Of a stretch of DNA of 18,029 nucleotides, positions 15,676-18,029 are shown piece after piece. The notes beneath the pieces are model-generated. The model saw only the letters and a list, made by a program, of their open reading frames with translations, did not search any database and had not been told where the DNA came from. Each line of letters begins with the position of its first letter. Position 1 is the stretch's first letter. Where the stretch lies: positions 1-18,029 of the forward strand of contig JBEDND010000213.1 in NCBI GenBank assembly GCA_041170785.1, given 5' to 3'. The stretch is from REEB481 sp041170785. Its GTDB lineage: Bacteria; Bacteroidota; Bacteroidia; NS11-12g; UBA955. Position numbers and translations under genes: made by a program.

Positions 15676-15680
15676 CTTCG
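15673..15680 (+). promoter_or_regulatory. Near-consensus -7 box TAACTTCG overlapping a stop codon
   Basis: TAACTTCG differs from TAnnTTTG at one position and ends 6 bases before the lipoprotein ATG at 15687. Its first three bases are the stop codon of the preceding gene. It may give the lipoprotein and sugar transferase a promoter of their own. Confidence 0.35.
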
Positions 15681-15686
15681 CAGCCT

Positions 15687-16589
15687 ATGCGAACAGCCGC
15701 ATCCTTTTGGAGTTTTTGCGCCGCACTGCTCATGCTGCCGGCTTGTGATTTCATCAATCCTGAAGAAGAAATTCCTTCCTTCCTGTATATCGACTCATTC
15801 AGCTTCAATACGGTGTACGCTACCCAGGGCTTTCCCAGTTACGACATCCCTGATGTGCATGTGTACGTGGACAATAAATTCGTCGGCATCTACGAATTGC
15901 CGGCACGCGTTCCGGTGATGAAAACCGGCAAGTCACAGATCAACCTGCTCCCGGGCGTCCGCGAAAATGCCCTTTCCATAGCCCACCGTCCGGTGCGAAT
16001 CTATAAATCTTTCGACACTTCAGTGGTGCTGGAAGCCGGAAATACCGTGCAGCTGAAACCGGCAACCAGCTACCGCAGCAATGTAAAGTTTGCCTGGATG
16101 GAAGATTTTGAAGACCGCAGCAATTCGTTGGTCTTTACCAACCGCAGCAATAAAGACAGCATGTCCATCATTCCGGCAGGATCGGCTCCCTGGGCCTTTC
16201 CGGCAGCACCCAATGCAGCATGGTCGCTTTACGGTGACCTTGGGGTGAATGACAGCTTTAAAATTTTCGAACTGAAAACGTTTAACAGTTTTAACGACTT
16301 ACCCGTGGCGGGCAGAGACGTGTACCTCGAAATGGATTATTACAGCACTTTGCCTTTGCAAACAGGGCTCTTCACCTTGTCGGGAATGATCTACGAACAG
16401 GTGCCTTTGGTGCTTTTGCCTGAAACAGGAGGCAGCTGGCGCAAAGTGTACCTGAACTTGAATGTGGAATTGGCCGGACTTACTGCCGGTACTCCTGTGG
16501 AACTATATTTCGGAATACTGAAACAATCCGGATATCTGGAACGTGCCAGGTTCGGATTGGATAACCTTAAATTATCCTACCTGAATTGA
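15687..16589 (+). CDS. Lipoprotein of unknown function
   Basis: A 300-residue protein with a lipoprotein signal peptide: hydrophobic residues 7-17 followed by LPAC, with C20 as the lipidated cysteine. Acidic residues follow soon after (NPEEEIPS at 24-31), loosely like the surface-export signal of Bacteroidota lipoproteins, although not directly next to the cysteine. Residues of about 55-125 (VHVYVDNKFVGIYELPARVP onward) resemble a small beta-sandwich of PEGA-like character. The rest looks beta-rich, with YGDLGVNDSFKIFEL in the middle and a C-terminal RFGLDNLKLSYLN of the kind seen in jelly-roll binding domains. No enzyme motif is seen. The stop overlaps the TTG start of the sugar transferase, so it may help present or anchor the glycan made by that pathway, which is inference. 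Confidence 0.75.
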   Translation: MRTAASFWSFCAALLMLPACDFINPEEEIPSFLYIDSFSFNTVYATQGFPSYDIPDVHVYVDNKFVGIYELPARVPVMKTGKSQINLLPGVRENALSIAHRPVRIYKSFDTSVVLEAGNTVQLKPATSYRSNVKFAWMEDFEDRSNSLVFTNRSNKDSMSIIPAGSAPWAFPAAPNAAWSLYGDLGVNDSFKIFELKTFNSFNDLPVAGRDVYLEMDYYSTLPLQTGLFTLSGMIYEQVPLVLLPETGGSWRKVYLNLNVELAGLTAGTPVELYFGILKQSGYLERARFGLDNLKLSYLN

Positions 16590-18001
16590 ACCGTTTCCGT
16601 CAAGTTTTCAAATATGTAGTATCCGATTTCAGTGCGGCTTTGGCCGCCTGGTGGCTGTTCTTTCTGTATCGGAAAGACGTGATCGAAGCTGCCAAGCACG
16701 GCTACAGCATTCAGGTGGGCGATGACGCCAATCTGCTCATCGGGCTGCTTGTTTTACCTTCCTGTTGGCTGTTGTACTACGCGCTCAGTGGATATTATCA
16801 AGACATACTTCGGCGTTCGAGAATCAGGGAACTCTGGCGCACGCTGGTCAGCAGTACCTTGGGTGCCCTTGTGGTGTTTTTCGTGCTGATTCTGGATGAT
16901 TCAGTAACCGATTACCGCGATTATTATCGTTCGTTGCTGGTGTTCTGGAGCCTTCACTTTGGATTCACCATCACCGGAAGGTGGCTCATTGCCAGTGCGC
17001 TCATCCGTAAAATCCAGAAGCGGAAGCTGGGCTTTCCGACCATTTTGGTTGGTTCTGGTTCGGCTGCGGCAAAACTGTTCAGAGAGTTGGATGAAGCACC
17101 CCGTTCCGAAGGCTTCATGTTTGCAGGTTTTGTGCATGTAGGAACTGAACAAAAAACGATGTTTCACAGGCCCATACCCGATTTGGGTCATGCAGCGCAA
17201 CTACCGGAATGCATCAGCCAACTGGGTATTGAAGAGGTGATCATAGCTGTGGAAGAACATGAACACCATCTTGTTCCCGAACTGGTCAATATGCTGCAGA
17301 ACGAGTTTATCCGGCTGAAAATTCTTCCGGATGCATTCAGTATGGTTGTAGGCCTGGTGAAAATGAACAACATACTGGGCGCCATCTTGCTGGAAGTGGA
17401 TTTTGAAGTGATGCCTGCCTGGCAGAAATCAGCCAAACGCATCTTTGATATTGGATTTTCACTTTTTGCGTTGGTGCTCACCCTTCCGTTCATGATGCTT
17501 GTGGCTGTCTTCATCCGGTTAAGCTCGCCCGGTCCTGTTTTTTACCGCCAGGAGCGGATCGGATTCAAGGGGAAGCCATTTCATATCATCAAATTTAGAA
17601 CCATGCGTCAGGATGCAGAGCAACATGGGCCGCGTTTATCTTCGGCTGCCGATCCGCGCATTACACGCATTGGTCGCCTGCTCAGAAAAACACGTCTGGA
17701 TGAATTGCCACAGTTTCTCAATGTGTTGAATGGAGAAATGAGTGTAGTTGGCCCAAGGCCGGAACGGCAGTACTTCATCGATCAAATCATGGTCAAGGCG
17801 CCCTATTATCGACGTTTACACCGGGTGAAACCTGGAATTACCAGTTGGGGCCAGGTGAAATTTGGTTATGCCGAAAATGTGGATGAAATGGTAGAGCGCC
17901 TTCGCTACGACATGCTTTATCTGGAGAATATGTCCATCGGCCTCGACATCCGAATCATGATCTATACCGTGCTGATCATGTTGCAGGGTAGGGGAAAATA
18001 A
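16586..18001 (+). CDS. Undecaprenyl-phosphate sugar-1-phosphate transferase (WcaJ/CpsE-type)
   Basis: A 471-residue bitopic-to-polytopic membrane enzyme that transfers a hexose-1-phosphate from a nucleotide sugar to undecaprenyl phosphate, the first step of exopolysaccharide or capsule repeat-unit synthesis. The N-terminal part has several hydrophobic helices (about 12-28, 50-68, 88-104 and 116-136) and a CoA-binding-like middle domain (PTILVGSGSAA at 151-161). The C-terminal catalytic domain has KRIFDIGFS at 284-292, SPGPVFYRQERIG at 314-326, FRTMR at 337-341, KTRLDELPQ at 368-376 with D372-E373, VGPRPE at 388-393 and PGITSWGQV at 416-424. The start is a TTG overlapping the lipoprotein TGA; the resulting N terminus MNRFRQVFKYVVSDF fits the family and no ATG is available. 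The transferred sugar cannot be told from sequence. Confidence 0.93.
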   Translation: MNRFRQVFKYVVSDFSAALAAWWLFFLYRKDVIEAAKHGYSIQVGDDANLLIGLLVLPSCWLLYYALSGYYQDILRRSRIRELWRTLVSSTLGALVVFFVLILDDSVTDYRDYYRSLLVFWSLHFGFTITGRWLIASALIRKIQKRKLGFPTILVGSGSAAAKLFRELDEAPRSEGFMFAGFVHVGTEQKTMFHRPIPDLGHAAQLPECISQLGIEEVIIAVEEHEHHLVPELVNMLQNEFIRLKILPDAFSMVVGLVKMNNILGAILLEVDFEVMPAWQKSAKRIFDIGFSLFALVLTLPFMMLVAVFIRLSSPGPVFYRQERIGFKGKPFHIIKFRTMRQDAEQHGPRLSSAADPRITRIGRLLRKTRLDELPQFLNVLNGEMSVVGPRPERQYFIDQIMVKAPYYRRLHRVKPGITSWGQVKFGYAENVDEMVERLRYDMLYLENMSIGLDIRIMIYTVLIMLQGRGK

Positions 18002-18004
18002 AAG

Positions 18005-18029
18005 ATGCCTCGTTCAGAAACAATAGTAT
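18005..18029 (+). CDS. Possible start of a further gene, truncated by window end
   Basis: An ATG at 18005, three bases after the sugar transferase stop, opens a frame without a stop to the window end (MPRSETIV). The close spacing would fit the next gene of a polysaccharide operon, but eight codons cannot identify it or prove it is real. Confidence 0.3.

Noticed and set aside
1..18029. Mobile element, prophage, CRISPR array, tRNA or rRNA gene
   Set aside because: No transposase, integrase or phage protein, no regularly spaced repeats, no terminal inverted repeats and no tRNA- or rRNA-like sequence were seen; gaps longer than about 100 bases between genes do not exist.

Overview
The window looks like a chromosomal segment of a Bacteroidota bacterium. 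The grounds are the protein families (a roughly 466-residue arginine decarboxylase, a stand-alone heptose-kinase-like protein of the RfaE1 type, a TerC protein with a long loop, a WcaJ/CpsE-type sugar transferase), the near absence of Shine-Dalgarno sequences, and repeated matches to the Bacteroidota -7 promoter element TAnnTTTG just before gene starts. The family or genus cannot be fixed from the sequence alone. Coding density is very high. I see no tRNA, rRNA, insertion sequence, prophage, CRISPR array or large repeat.

Layout: (1) 1-2319, minus strand: a GT4 glycosyltransferase followed by an overlapping multi-spanning membrane protein that runs off the left edge. (2) 2402-6667, plus strand: a class I aminotransferase, then a probable operon of a PfkB/RfaE1 sugar kinase, a secreted TraB/GumN-like protein and an FAD amine-oxidoreductase-like protein. 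(3) 6714-7778, plus: a TerC/Alx membrane protein, converging on (4) 7806-11049, minus: arginine decarboxylase, a DgkA-type lipid kinase and a CCA-adding enzyme. (5) 11109-13974, plus: a second polytopic membrane protein and two unrecognised genes. (6) 13971-14639, minus: protein-L-isoaspartate methyltransferase. (7) 14713-18001, plus: a degenerate Gfo/Idh/MocA-fold protein, a lipoprotein and an initiating sugar-phosphate transferase. A further gene may start at 18005.

Functionally this is mostly core metabolism (tRNA end maturation, polyamine synthesis, transamination, protein repair) mixed with envelope and polysaccharide functions (GT4 transferase, polyprenyl-phosphate sugar transferase, sugar kinase, lipid kinase, two GT-C-like membrane proteins, lipoprotein).

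The most notable non-coding pattern is that several TAnnTTTG boxes end only 4-9 bases before the start codon. That suggests leaderless or nearly leaderless mRNAs, and it also fixes several start codons. The most notable protein is the Gfo/Idh/MocA homologue, which lacks both the glycine-rich dinucleotide motif and the EKP motif. I found no convincing undescribed multi-gene system; the unrecognised gene pair at 12650-13974 is the only real gap in gene identity.
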